From NCBI GenBank assembly GCA_900321255.1, contig ONVK01000038.1, positions 1 through 36,191 on the forward strand: a stretch of 36,191 nucleotides of DNA, in the 5' to 3' direction. Position 1 is the first letter of the stretch. Every line of letters begins with the position of its first letter. Positions 22,491-30,258 of this stretch are shown here, piece by piece. The position numbers and the translations under genes are program-made. This stretch comes from an uncultured Lentisphaerota bacterium. GTDB lineage: Bacteria; Verrucomicrobiota; Kiritimatiellia; RFP12; UBA1067. A model generated the notes under the pieces. It had not been told where the DNA came from, searched no databases, and saw nothing but the letters and a program-made list of their open reading frames with translations.

Positions 22491-24103
22491 CGAGGGAAGG
22501 GCGCGAGAACCTGCTTGCCGCCGCGATCGTCTTCTCGGTCGCGGCGCATGTCGCGCTGATGTTCGGAATCCGCGCGAAGGTGATGACGCACGTCGACCGG
22601 TCGGCCCTGCGCTCGCACCACCGCGAGGCGATGCACGTCGGCGAATACGAGGCGGTCGAGGATCCCGTGCGCATCGAGCGCATCAAGGACATAATGTCCG
22701 CGAAGGAGGCTCCCGAGGCGGAGGCAGACGAGCCCGTCGGCCCGGCGACCGAGCAGCTGCCCGACGACGCGAAGCAGCACTGGGACGGCGATGTTCCCGC
22801 GCCTTCGGCGCCGGAGCTTTCGTCCGTGCCGGTTCCGGCCGAGAAGTTCGACGCGTCTCCGCTCAAGCTTCCGGAATCGATGTCGCCCGACCCTCTCCCC
22901 GCCGCCGAGTTCTCGGTTCCGCAGAGCCGCGCCCTGACAGCGCCCGAGCTCGCGCCAGGTGCCGTGTTCGCGATGCCGGCGGCGTTCGGCGCCCCGGAGG
23001 CGAAGCTGGCCGTTCCGACGTTCTCGGCGGAGCCGGTCGAGCGTGCCGCGATCGCCGCGGGGAACAAGGCCGAGGTGCCGGAGTTCGTCCCCTCGCAGGA
23101 GATATACGACAAGGTCGACGAGAAGATCGTCGAGCGGGAGAAGGACGCCGTGCGCGAGCTGATGAAGGTCGACGACGCGGAGCCGCTCGAGAAGTTCGTC
23201 AACCTGTCGGCGTCGCGCCACGATGACGCGCAGTGGACGTACTTCCGCCTGATGGTCTCGCCGAGGACCTCGCTTCCCGTCGTGCCGAAGGACGTCGTCA
23301 TACTTCTCGACGCGTCGGGCTCCATCGGCTCCGACCGGCTCGTGAGCTGCCGCCTCGCCGCCAAGGAGATACTGCGCTCGGCATTCAACACCGGCGACCG
23401 CTTCAACATCGTCGCGTTCCGCAACAGCTATTCGTATGCGTTCCGCCGCTGGCAGGAGTGCGACAGGGAGTCGTTCGCGGCGGCCGACAAGTGGCTCGCC
23501 AACCTCTCCGCCCACGGGCGGACCGACGTGTTCGGGACGATACGCTCCGTTCTCACCCTTCCGCGCGATCCGGAGCGCCCGCTCATCGCGCTCGTCGTGA
23601 CCGACGGAGACGCGAACTCGGGCGTGAGCGACACGGCGCAGATACTCTCGAAGTTCACCGACCTGAACGACGGGCTCGTCTCGGTGTACATGTACGGCGT
23701 CAAGGAGAGCGCGAACCGCGAGCTCATCGACGTGCTGACCCACGGCAACCGCGGCGAGAGCTTCATATACGGCGGGCTCCGCTGGAAGGCGGGCTCGGGG
23801 ATCGAGAAGCTCTCCGACCGCTTCCGCGATCCCGTGCTGTCCGACATCCGCGTCGTCTTCACCGCAGATTCCGGCGCCGAGGCGTATCCGCGTCTTCTCA
23901 AGAACCTCTATCGCGGCGATGTCGTGACGATCGTCGGGCGCGTGCCGAAGGGCCGCGGCGAGGTCGCCTTCTCGCTCAAGGGGCTCAACGGCAGAAAACC
24001 CTACGAGGCGTTCTTTAAGGTTCCGCTCGGCAGGATCGCCTCTGATCCGTCGCTTGCCGGCGCCTGGGCCGAGGAGGCCGCGATAGACGCGAAGCTGAAA
24101 TGA
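22487..24103 (+). CDS. TonB-type transmembrane helix fused to a VWA domain
   Basis: A 538-aa protein. The N-terminal membrane helix (about 8-30, LLAAAIVFSVAAHVALMFGI) carries S17 and H21, the SxxxH motif that in TonB and TolA couples to ExbBD. A long Pro/Ala/Glu-rich spacer (about 75-200) follows, as in TonB. Residues ~265-450 are a von Willebrand A domain with a complete MIDAS: D275-x-S277-x-S279, T346 and an Asp in VTDGDAN near 373. A C-terminal beta domain (about 455-538) ends the protein. No TonB C-terminal domain is seen. It overlaps the TPR gene and the glycosyltransferase gene by ATGA. It probably transmits energy to a periplasmic or outer-membrane ligand bound by the VWA domain. Confidence 0.82.
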   Translation: MTREGRENLLAAAIVFSVAAHVALMFGIRAKVMTHVDRSALRSHHREAMHVGEYEAVEDPVRIERIKDIMSAKEAPEAEADEPVGPATEQLPDDAKQHWDGDVPAPSAPELSSVPVPAEKFDASPLKLPESMSPDPLPAAEFSVPQSRALTAPELAPGAVFAMPAAFGAPEAKLAVPTFSAEPVERAAIAAGNKAEVPEFVPSQEIYDKVDEKIVEREKDAVRELMKVDDAEPLEKFVNLSASRHDDAQWTYFRLMVSPRTSLPVVPKDVVILLDASGSIGSDRLVSCRLAAKEILRSAFNTGDRFNIVAFRNSYSYAFRRWQECDRESFAAADKWLANLSAHGRTDVFGTIRSVLTLPRDPERPLIALVVTDGDANSGVSDTAQILSKFTDLNDGLVSVYMYGVKESANRELIDVLTHGNRGESFIYGGLRWKAGSGIEKLSDRFRDPVLSDIRVVFTADSGAEAYPRLLKNLYRGDVVTIVGRVPKGRGEVAFSLKGLNGRKPYEAFFKVPLGRIASDPSLAGAWAEEAAIDAKLK

Positions 24104-25089
24104 CCGAAGCGCCCGTCGAGATCAGCGTCGTCATTCCCTGCTGGAACGTGGAGCCGTATCTCGCCCGCTGTCTTGAAAGCGTGTTTGCGGCGCTTCCCGA
24201 CAATGCCGAGGTTCTTGCAGTGGACGACGGTTCTTCCGACGGGACGCTCGCTGCCCTCGAGTCGTTTGCCGCGGGCGAGCGGCGCCTCAAGGTCCTCCCC
24301 CGCCCGCACCGCGGCGTATCTGCCGCGCGAAACGCAGCGCTCGACGAGGCGCGGGGACGGCTCGTCTTCTTCGTCGATCCCGACGATTCCGTCCTGCCCG
24401 GCTATTTCTCGGCCATGGCCGATGCGCTCGAACGCGACGGCGCGGAGGTGTGCGTGTGCGCGTACGAGGGCTCGCCGCTCAAGGGCGACTACCGCTTCCG
24501 CACGAACGCCGAAATCCGCGCGGGTTATCTGCCGCGGGTCTTCGGATATTCCTTCGACGACGTCCGCGCCTGGTATTCGGGCAGGCCTCTTTTCGCTGAT
24601 CGCGAAATGGCGGGCGTGTGGAGGATGGCGTTTCGCCGCGGGCTTGTCGAGAATGTCCGCTTCGACGAGACGATCGAGCTCTACGAGGACGCGATGTTCG
24701 TCTCGGAGGCGCTTCTCCGCGCAAGGTCGATGACGTGCGTTGCGCAGGAGATCTACCGCGTCACTTCGCGCGACGACGGCGCGATGAGGTCGATTCCGCG
24801 CGACGGCGCACGGCTTTGCCGCAACAAGCTTCGGCTTCTTGCGAAGCGCCGTGCGCTCGATGTGGCTGAGGGTGGGTCGCTCGGGTCTCTCTACGCGGCG
24901 TCGTGCGTCTTTTCGGCGCTTGAAATCCTTTCGTGCACTGTCCGCGGCCGACTTCCGCGCCGCGAGGGGATGAGGATCCTGCGCGAATATCTCGCCGATC
25001 CATTCGTGCGTTCTTCAGTCAGGGAGTTTCCGCTGTCGCTGAAGAAGCCGCTTCTCGCCTCGGCCGTCCTTGCGCTGCGCCTTGCCTGA
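24100..25089 (+). CDS. family 2 glycosyltransferase
   Basis: A 329-aa cytoplasmic GT-A-fold transferase. Residues 8-14 start the family (ISVVIPC), VDDGSSDG is at 41-48, RGVSAARNAALDEARG at 71-86, and the metal/nucleotide-binding DPDDS at 93-97. The acceptor half contains a DETIELYEDAMFVSEALLRA segment, typical of WcaA/EpsH-like enzymes that act on polysaccharide or lipid-linked sugars. It is translationally coupled to the VWA gene (ATGA at 24100), an unusual partner for an ExbBD-type operon, hinting that the motor may act on or be modified by a glycan. Substrate unknown. Confidence 0.88.
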   Translation: MTEAPVEISVVIPCWNVEPYLARCLESVFAALPDNAEVLAVDDGSSDGTLAALESFAAGERRLKVLPRPHRGVSAARNAALDEARGRLVFFVDPDDSVLPGYFSAMADALERDGAEVCVCAYEGSPLKGDYRFRTNAEIRAGYLPRVFGYSFDDVRAWYSGRPLFADREMAGVWRMAFRRGLVENVRFDETIELYEDAMFVSEALLRARSMTCVAQEIYRVTSRDDGAMRSIPRDGARLCRNKLRLLAKRRALDVAEGGSLGSLYAASCVFSALEILSCTVRGRLPRREGMRILREYLADPFVRSSVREFPLSLKKPLLASAVLALRLA

Positions 25090-25138
25090 GGGGCACCTAA
25101 TGTTCGCTCTTCCCAGTTCTGTCGGATTGGGCGGAATT

Positions 25139-25147
25139 TGGTATAAT
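25139..25147 (+). promoter_or_regulatory. extended -10 promoter of the Memo-AMMECR1 gene
   Basis: TGGTATAAT preceded by a TT-rich tract; no recognisable -35. Predicted start of transcription is near 25153. Confidence 0.75.
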
Positions 25148-25167
25148 GTTGCCGCAACTACGGCAAT

Positions 25168-25185
25168 GACGGCGGGAGGGCCGTT
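25168..25185 (+). promoter_or_regulatory. hairpin presenting the ribosome-binding site of the Memo-AMMECR1 gene
   Basis: ACGGC (25169-25173) pairs with GCCGT (25180-25184), extended by a G-T pair, and the six-base loop is GGGAGG, the ribosome-binding site itself. The stem ends directly before a TTG (25186). A second perfect hairpin, TTGCCG/CGGCAA, lies at 25149-25166, partly upstream of the predicted transcript start. Confidence 0.5.
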
Positions 25186-26643
25186 TTGCGAATGAAAGGC
25201 AAGATGCAGACGACATTACTTGAAAGCACGATAGCGGGATCCTGGTATCCTGGAACGGCGAAGGGGATCCGCGCGATGTCCGACGGGTGGGAGCGCGGCA
25301 TCGCGGCGGATGCGCCGCGCGAGGCGCCGAACGTCCTCGTCCTTCCGCACGCGGGCTGGGCGTACTCCGGCGAGACGGCGTGGCGGGCGGTCCGCCTCGT
25401 CAAGGGCGCGAAGTACAAGCGCGTCGTCCTTCTCGCGCCGAGCCACCGCGCATGGATCGAGAACCGTCTCGTCGCTCCGGAGGCGTCCGCCGTCTCGACG
25501 CCGCTCGGCGAAATTAAGATCGACCGCGACTGGATCGACCGGCTTGCGCTCTTTGCGCCTGTTGCACGCAACGACGGCATACATTCCGCCGAGCATTCCG
25601 CGCAGATCGAGTATCCGCTCCTTCAGCTTGCGCTTGGCGGCGGCTTTTCGATTGTCCCGCTCGTGATGGGTTCCTTTGGCCAGGACCAGATGGGGATGTG
25701 CGCCCGTGCGCTGGCGCGATTGATGGACGCGGAGACTTTGCTTGTCATCTCGTCCGACTTCACGCACTACGGCGACGACTTTTCCTACACTCCCTTCGGC
25801 AAAAGCGGCGGCGAGGATGTTCGCCGCAAGGTCGCAGCTTCCGACGACGAGGCGTTCCAGCTTATTGCGAAGGGCGATGCCGACTCGTTTGCCGCGTTCA
25901 TGAAGCGCACTGGCGCGACGATCTGCGGACATGTGCCGATTGAGCTCGCGCTCCGCGCGTTTCCGAAAACCATGTCTATCGTCCGGCAGAAGTACGCGAC
26001 GTCGAGCGACGGCGACGGCGACTATTCGCGCTTTGTCTGCTATGTCGCCGCGACTGGGAGCGTCAAGTGGCAGGGTGAGGGGAGCGAGGTTCTTTCCGCC
26101 GACGACAGGGCGTATCTTCTGCGCGTCGCGCGCGCGTCGATGGAGAAGGCGGTGAGAAACGGGATGAGGCGCGGCGCAGGCATTGACGTATCTGATGCGC
26201 CAAAGTCGACGCGCGCCAAGATGGGCGCGTTCGTCACCTTGAACGACAAGGCGACCGGTGCGCTGCGCGGCTGCATAGGCGAGATCATGCCGATGCGTCC
26301 GCTCGTCGAGGCGGTGGCAGCCCGCGCCGTAGACTCGGCGCTTGGAGACCCGCGCTTTTCGCCTGTCTCGGAACGCGAGCTTTCGAACCTGCGCGTCGAG
26401 GTCTCGGCCTTGACGCCGCCCAGACCTGTCGAGTCTTGGCGCGACATCGTGCTGGGACGGGACGGCATGACGCTTGAGAAGAACGGATGCTTCGCCGTGT
26501 TCCTTCCGCAAGTCGCGCCAGAGCAGGGCTGGGATTTGCCGACGACGCTCTCCTATCTCTCGCAGAAGGCGGGGCTTTCGCCCGACGCCTGGCGCAGCGG
26601 CGCGAAGTTCGAGACTTTCCAGGCCGAGGTCTTCCATGAGTGA
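25186..26643 (+). CDS. AmmeMemoRadiSam system fusion: Memo (B) plus AMMECR1 (A)
   Basis: A 485-aa fusion. Residues ~5-280 are the Memo-like domain: VLVLPHAGWAYSGETAWRAV, LLAPSHRAW, EHSAQIEYPLLQLAL, VISSDFTHYGDDFSY and CGHVPIELAL supply the conserved His/Asp/Glu site of this dioxygenase-related family. Residues ~300-485 are AMMECR1: GAFVTLNDKATGALRGCIGEI with the family-defining LRGCIG, then GDPRFSPVSERELSNLRVEVSALTP and FLPQVAPEQGWDLPTTLSYLSQKAGL. The proteins are usually encoded beside a radical SAM enzyme, here the broken gene just downstream. Start: TTG at 25186, ATG at 25192 or ATG at 25204 are all possible; the ribosome-binding site favours the first two. The biochemical role of the system is not established. 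Confidence 0.92.
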   Translation: MRMKGKMQTTLLESTIAGSWYPGTAKGIRAMSDGWERGIAADAPREAPNVLVLPHAGWAYSGETAWRAVRLVKGAKYKRVVLLAPSHRAWIENRLVAPEASAVSTPLGEIKIDRDWIDRLALFAPVARNDGIHSAEHSAQIEYPLLQLALGGGFSIVPLVMGSFGQDQMGMCARALARLMDAETLLVISSDFTHYGDDFSYTPFGKSGGEDVRRKVAASDDEAFQLIAKGDADSFAAFMKRTGATICGHVPIELALRAFPKTMSIVRQKYATSSDGDGDYSRFVCYVAATGSVKWQGEGSEVLSADDRAYLLRVARASMEKAVRNGMRRGAGIDVSDAPKSTRAKMGAFVTLNDKATGALRGCIGEIMPMRPLVEAVAARAVDSALGDPRFSPVSERELSNLRVEVSALTPPRPVESWRDIVLGRDGMTLEKNGCFAVFLPQVAPEQGWDLPTTLSYLSQKAGLSPDAWRSGAKFETFQAEVFHE

Positions 26644-26923
26644 GGGGACGGTCTGTTCCGTCTGCCCGCGCCATTGTCGCCTTGCAGACGGCGCGATTGG
26701 ATTCTGCCGCGCGCGGAGGGCGGAGGGCGGACGCGTAGTCGCGGGAAACTACGGGCGCATCACATCGCTCGCGCTCGACCCGATAGAGAAGAAGCCGATC
26801 GCGTTCTTTCGTCCGGGTTCGTGCATCCTCTCCGTCGGAAGCTACGGATGCAACCTGCGTTGTCCGTTCTGCCAGAACGACTCCATATCCCAGCGCGGCG
26901 AATGTGCCGCGGATTTGGTATAA
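26636..26923 (+). pseudogene. AmmeMemoRadiSam radical SAM enzyme, truncated to 95 aa
   Basis: The frame starts with an ATG overlapping the stop of the Memo-AMMECR1 gene and matches the N-terminus of the AmrS family: the first Cys cluster CSVCPRHCRLADGAIGFCRAR, then GRITSLALDPIEKKPIAFFRPGS, and the radical-SAM CxxxCxxC in GCNLRCPFCQNDSISQ. It then stops: family members are over 300 residues, here only 95. The TAA stop (26921-26923) is part of the TATAAT -10 box of the next gene, so the missing two thirds of the barrel were replaced by that gene's promoter. The iron-sulfur loop remains but the SAM- and substrate-binding parts are gone. Probably a deletion remnant; a misassembly is possible. Confidence 0.85.
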
Positions 26924-26924
26924 T
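26916..26924 (+). promoter_or_regulatory. extended -10 promoter of the nucleoside hydrolase-like gene
   Basis: TGGTATAAT with no -35. It overlaps the stop codon of the truncated radical SAM gene. The leader of about 50 nt has GGAGG at 26965-26969 before the ATG at 26980. Confidence 0.75.
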
Positions 26925-26979
26925 GGTGTCTATAACGACGGCGGCAACGAAAAGAAGGATGCTCGGAGGCCATTGCGTC

Positions 26980-28071
26980 ATGAAAAAATCTGCGGTTGCA
27001 ATTCTGGGGACTGTGGCTGCGCTCGCGCTCGGCGCGGCGCCCGTGAAAATCATCTTCGACACAGACATGATCACCGACTTCGACGACGTCGGTGCGCTCG
27101 CGTGCCTCCATGCGCTCGCGGACGCCGGGGAATGCGAGATCCTCGCGACGGTCAGCTCCACGCGCGGCAACGCCTCGGTAGGCGCGGTCCAGGTCATCAA
27201 CAGCTATTACGGGCGCGGAGACCTTCCCGTGGGGTCGCCGAAGGGAATGGGCGTCATGGGCGCGTTCCCGGGCGCGAAGGAAAAGGTCGATCCCGCCTCG
27301 CCGCTCGGCGAGAAGGCCGGTGGCGACGGCGGTCACTACAAGTACCGCAAGCTGCTCGCGGACTACCCGGGCTGGTACCGCTATGCCGATGCGGATGACG
27401 CGCCGGACGCGAACGAAGTCTACCGCCGCGTCCTTGCCGCGCAGCCCGACGGCAGCGTGACGATCTGCTCTGTCGGCTTCCTCACGAACCTGCGCCGCCT
27501 CCTCGAGACGAAGCCGGACGACATCTCTCCGCTTGACGGCAGGGCGCTTGTCGCCAGGAAGGTGAAGCTGTGGGTCGCGATGGCGTGCCGCTATCCGGAC
27601 GGCAAGGAGTACAATTCGATGTGGGACTGCGAATCTTCCCGCATCGCGCTTGAGAACTGGCCAACGCCGATCGTGTTCTCGGACTGGCAGTACGGATGCG
27701 ACTGCTTCGCCGGCCGTGCCGTGGCGGAGATGGACGCGGAGCGCAGCCCTGTGAAGGACGTGTTCGCCGGGAACATCCCGTCGCGCGACGAGATTCGCGG
27801 CGACCCGCACGGATGGCTTATCCGCGGCTTCGGCATGGGCGGGCGCTCGGCGTGGGACGAGACGGCCGTGCTCGCCGCGGTGCGGGGAATCGAGCCGTAT
27901 TTCAACGCCGAACGCGGCATGTACCGGATGGTCGGCGACAAGGGCGACGACGAATGGGCGCCCGATGCGGAGAACGGGCCGCATGTCCGCATCACGGAAA
28001 AGCTGCCGAAGGCCGAAGTAGGGCGCATCATCGACGGTCTCATTACGCGCAGGCCCAAGGGCGGGAAGTGA
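26980..28071 (+). CDS. secreted nucleoside hydrolase-like protein
   Basis: A 363-aa protein with an N-terminal signal peptide (MKKSAVAILGTVAALALGAA) and the metal-binding opening of the inosine-uridine nucleoside hydrolase fold: IIFDTDMITDFDD (about 24-36) matches the DxDxxxDD calcium site. GSVTICSVGFLTNLRRLLE corresponds to the family's 'gpLTNlA' region, and a late SAWDETAVLAAVRG supplies the conserved D in the C-terminal half. Export suggests release of ribose or another sugar from nucleoside-like compounds outside the cytoplasm; the exact substrate is not predictable. Starting ATG at 26980 is fixed by GGAGG and the signal peptide. Confidence 0.85.
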   Translation: MKKSAVAILGTVAALALGAAPVKIIFDTDMITDFDDVGALACLHALADAGECEILATVSSTRGNASVGAVQVINSYYGRGDLPVGSPKGMGVMGAFPGAKEKVDPASPLGEKAGGDGGHYKYRKLLADYPGWYRYADADDAPDANEVYRRVLAAQPDGSVTICSVGFLTNLRRLLETKPDDISPLDGRALVARKVKLWVAMACRYPDGKEYNSMWDCESSRIALENWPTPIVFSDWQYGCDCFAGRAVAEMDAERSPVKDVFAGNIPSRDEIRGDPHGWLIRGFGMGGRSAWDETAVLAAVRGIEPYFNAERGMYRMVGDKGDDEWAPDAENGPHVRITEKLPKAEVGRIIDGLITRRPKGGK

Positions 28072-28113
28072 GCCCTGCCGGCGTCGCCGCCGTCTGCCCG
28101 GAGGCGCGCGCCG

Positions 28114-28761
28114 TCAGGCGTAGACGATGTCGTCCGGCGGGGGCGCGGCGAATGTGACGCGCCTGTGCGTGACCGGGTGGAGGAACGACAGCTCCACTGC
28201 GTGCAGCAGCAGGCGCGAGGGCCTTCGCCTCATCCGCCGGTCCTTCTCCGCGCTGCCGTAGAGCCGGTCTCCGACAATGGGGCAGCCAAGGGAAGCGGCG
28301 TGTATGCGTATCTGATGCATGCGCCCCGTGTCGATCTTGAACTCGACGAGGGAAATCCCGTCGTGCCTGCCGAGCGTTTCCCAGTGCGTGACGGCGCTCT
28401 GGCGCTCGCGGCCCACGGGCTCGTCTATCGTGCCGGACTTCGGCCTGGGGCTGCCGTGCACGACGGCGAGGTACGTCTTGCCCACTGTTCTATGTGATTC
28501 GAACTGGCGGCGGAGGTCGAGGTACGCGCCCTGGGTCTTCGCGAAGACCATGACGCCGCTCGTCTCGATGTCGAGGCGGTGGACCACGCCGGGACGCTCC
28601 GCCGAGCCTACGCGCGCCATGCCGGGAAAGCGCCTGACGAGCGCGTCGGTGAGAGCCCCCGTCTCGTGTCCCGGCGCCGGGTGGACTATCACCCCGGACG
28701 GCTTGTCCACGACGGCTATCGCCTCGTCTTCGTATATTATGTCGAGCTCGGACGGATTCAT
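28114..28761 (-). CDS. RluA-family pseudouridine synthase
   Basis: A 215-aa enzyme that converts uridine to pseudouridine in rRNA or tRNA. The opening IIYEDEAIAVVDKPSGVIVHP and the catalytic HRLDIETSG (61-69, Asp64 as the nucleophile) are diagnostic; KTYLAVVHG and GRMHQIRIHAASLGCPIVGDRLYG complete the family core. There is no S4 domain at the N-terminus, so it is a short version (RluA/RluC-like rather than full RluD). It is the only minus-strand gene here and converges on the nucleoside hydrolase gene with a 42-bp gap. Its transcript should be leaderless: the TATAAT lies seven bases before the ATG. Confidence 0.94.
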   Translation of the reverse strand: MNPSELDIIYEDEAIAVVDKPSGVIVHPAPGHETGALTDALVRRFPGMARVGSAERPGVVHRLDIETSGVMVFAKTQGAYLDLRRQFESHRTVGKTYLAVVHGSPRPKSGTIDEPVGRERQSAVTHWETLGRHDGISLVEFKIDTGRMHQIRIHAASLGCPIVGDRLYGSAEKDRRMRRRPSRLLLHAVELSFLHPVTHRRVTFAAPPPDDIVYA

Positions 28762-28768
28762 TCCCGGT

Positions 28769-28798
28769 ATTATAGCGCATCGTTTTCCGCCCCGTCAA
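28769..28798 (-). promoter_or_regulatory. sigma70-type promoter of the pseudouridine synthase gene
   Basis: On the minus strand, -35 TTGACG (28798-28793), 18-bp spacer, -10 TATAAT (28774-28769). Seven bases later comes the ATG at 28761, so transcription should begin at or next to the start codon. Confidence 0.8.
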
Positions 28799-28818
28799 TC
28801 GCGGCGGGAGCGGAGGTT

Positions 28819-28827
28819 TGGTATAAT
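28819..28827 (+). promoter_or_regulatory. extended -10 promoter of rmuC
   Basis: TGGTATAAT, divergent from the pseudouridine synthase promoter. The ATG at 28830 is too close to be transcribed; AAGGAGG at 28836-28842 serves the ATG at 28854. Confidence 0.75.
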
Positions 28828-28853
28828 ATATGGACAAGGAGGACAGTGAGACG

Positions 28854-30005
28854 ATGATGACAGCAATTGTGGCCGGCGTGTGCGCGGCGCTTGTCGCGGC
28901 GGCGGTTGTGTACGCCTTGATGCGCGGCGCAGTCGCCGCGGCGAAGGCCGAGGCCCGCGCGACAGACAGGAGCGTCGAGGGGCTTCGCGCGGAATTCGCC
29001 TCTCTCGCGGCGGCGACGCTGGAGGGCAAGGCAAAGTCGCTTGCCGAGCAGAACGCCGCGCAGGTGCGGCCGCTCTTCGACCAGCTCGCGGCCAAGTTCG
29101 GCGAGCTCCGCCAGGCGTCGGAGCAGGCGCGCGAGGCCAATGTGCGCCTCGGCGAGAACCTCAGGATGAAGCTTGACGAGGTGGGCCTCAAGGCACAGTC
29201 CCTCGGCCGCCAGGCGGACGAGTTCGTCGCGGCGCTGCGGGGTGGCAGCAAGGTCCAGGGCAACTGGGGCGAGGGAATCCTCGCCAAGGTGCTCGAAGAC
29301 GCGGGGCTTAGGCGCGGCGAGAACTTCGTCGAGCAGGCCGGCGCGCGCGAGGCCGGGCTTCCCGACGTGACGGTCTTCGACGGCGCGCACCGCAAGATGC
29401 TAATCGACGCGAAGGTGAACATAGTCGACTTCATCGCCGCGACGAACGCGGCGCGGGAGGGCGACGCCGAGACCGCCTCGCGGCTCATGAAGGAGCACGC
29501 GAAGCGCGTGAGGCAGCAGGTCGACGCGCTTGCCGCGCGGAACTATCCCGAGCTCATGAAGCGCGCCGACAGGGATGCCGAGGCGGTATATTCGGACGTC
29601 GTCGTGATGTTCATGCCGAGCGAGGCCACCTACTTCGCCGCGGTCGACGCGGATCCGTCGCTCGTCGCGCACGCAAACGCGAAAAAAATCGTGATCGCGA
29701 CGCCGCAGATGCTCTTCGGCTACATCCTCCTCTTCAAGATGGCGATCGACCGCGTCGAGGTCGCGCGCAACCAGGAGGAGATCGCCCGGCGCGCGAAGCA
29801 GATCGTCGAGCGCATGGACGCCGCGTTCGTCGCCCTGGAGAAAGTCGGGAAGTCGCTCGACGACGCGCAGTCGAAATACCACCTCGCGCTCGCCAAACTC
29901 GGCCTGGAGCCGGGCGCCCAGAACGTGGCCGTTCCGGCCCGCGAGCTCGCGAAGCTCGCCAGCATCCCCGATGCACCCGCTTCGGCGACTCTCGGCCAGG
30001 CGTGA
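28854..30005 (+). CDS. rmuC: DNA recombination protein RmuC
   Basis: A 383-aa protein. It has an N-terminal membrane helix (about 2-24), a coiled coil (about 28-115), and a C-terminal PD-(D/E)xK-like nuclease domain: QGNWGEGILAKVLEDAGLRRGENF, then LPDVTVFDGAHRKMLIDAKVNI with the conserved D and xDxK residues, VVMFMPSEATYFAAV, and PQMLFGYILLFKMAID. RmuC limits inversion between short repeats and acts at DNA ends or secondary structures, which is notable in a genome full of palindromic repeats. Start: ATG at 28854 (or the following ATG at 28857) because AAGGAGG precedes it; the upstream ATG at 28830 lies within the promoter. Confidence 0.93.
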   Translation: MMTAIVAGVCAALVAAAVVYALMRGAVAAAKAEARATDRSVEGLRAEFASLAAATLEGKAKSLAEQNAAQVRPLFDQLAAKFGELRQASEQAREANVRLGENLRMKLDEVGLKAQSLGRQADEFVAALRGGSKVQGNWGEGILAKVLEDAGLRRGENFVEQAGAREAGLPDVTVFDGAHRKMLIDAKVNIVDFIAATNAAREGDAETASRLMKEHAKRVRQQVDALAARNYPELMKRADRDAEAVYSDVVVMFMPSEATYFAAVDADPSLVAHANAKKIVIATPQMLFGYILLFKMAIDRVEVARNQEEIARRAKQIVERMDAAFVALEKVGKSLDDAQSKYHLALAKLGLEPGAQNVAVPARELAKLASIPDAPASATLGQA

Positions 30006-30013
30006 GGATAATA

Positions 30014-30022
30014 TGGTATACT
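30014..30022 (+). promoter_or_regulatory. extended -10 promoter of the ACP gene
   Basis: TGGTATACT, eight bases before the ATG at 30031, so the transcript should be leaderless or nearly so. Confidence 0.65.
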
Positions 30023-30030
30023 ATTGAGAA

Positions 30031-30258
30031 ATGACGAAGGTCGAACAGGAATTTCTCGAACGCGCGGCCGGAATACTCGAAGTTCCGTCTGTTGCGCCGG
30101 AAACTGATTTCCGCGCGGGGCCGCTGTGGGACTCGCTCACCGCGTTTGCGCTGCGCGTCATGATCCACCAGCGCTTCGGCAGGGAGCTTTCGGCGGCGGA
30201 CCTCGAGAAGTGCCGCACGATCGCCGACCTAATGACGGCGGCGGGGGTGGAGCGATGA
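30031..30258 (+). CDS. acyl carrier protein-like protein
   Basis: A 75-aa protein with the ACP four-helix pattern. The 4'-phosphopantetheine attachment serine is S35 in a WDSLTAFAL motif (family form DSL). This motif and the short acidic helix II differ from the housekeeping fatty-acid ACP, so it is more likely a specialised carrier. It is coupled by ATGA to the acyltransferase gene downstream, which suggests that a carrier-bound acyl group is transferred to a sugar. The start is fixed by the promoter a few bases upstream. Confidence 0.82.
   Translation: MTKVEQEFLERAAGILEVPSVAPETDFRAGPLWDSLTAFALRVMIHQRFGRELSAADLEKCRTIADLMTAAGVER

Noticed and set aside
28830-28853. Upstream ATG for rmuC at 28830
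   Set aside because: It lies two bases after the -10 hexamer and would not be transcribed; AAGGAGG at 28836-28842 points to the ATG at 28854.
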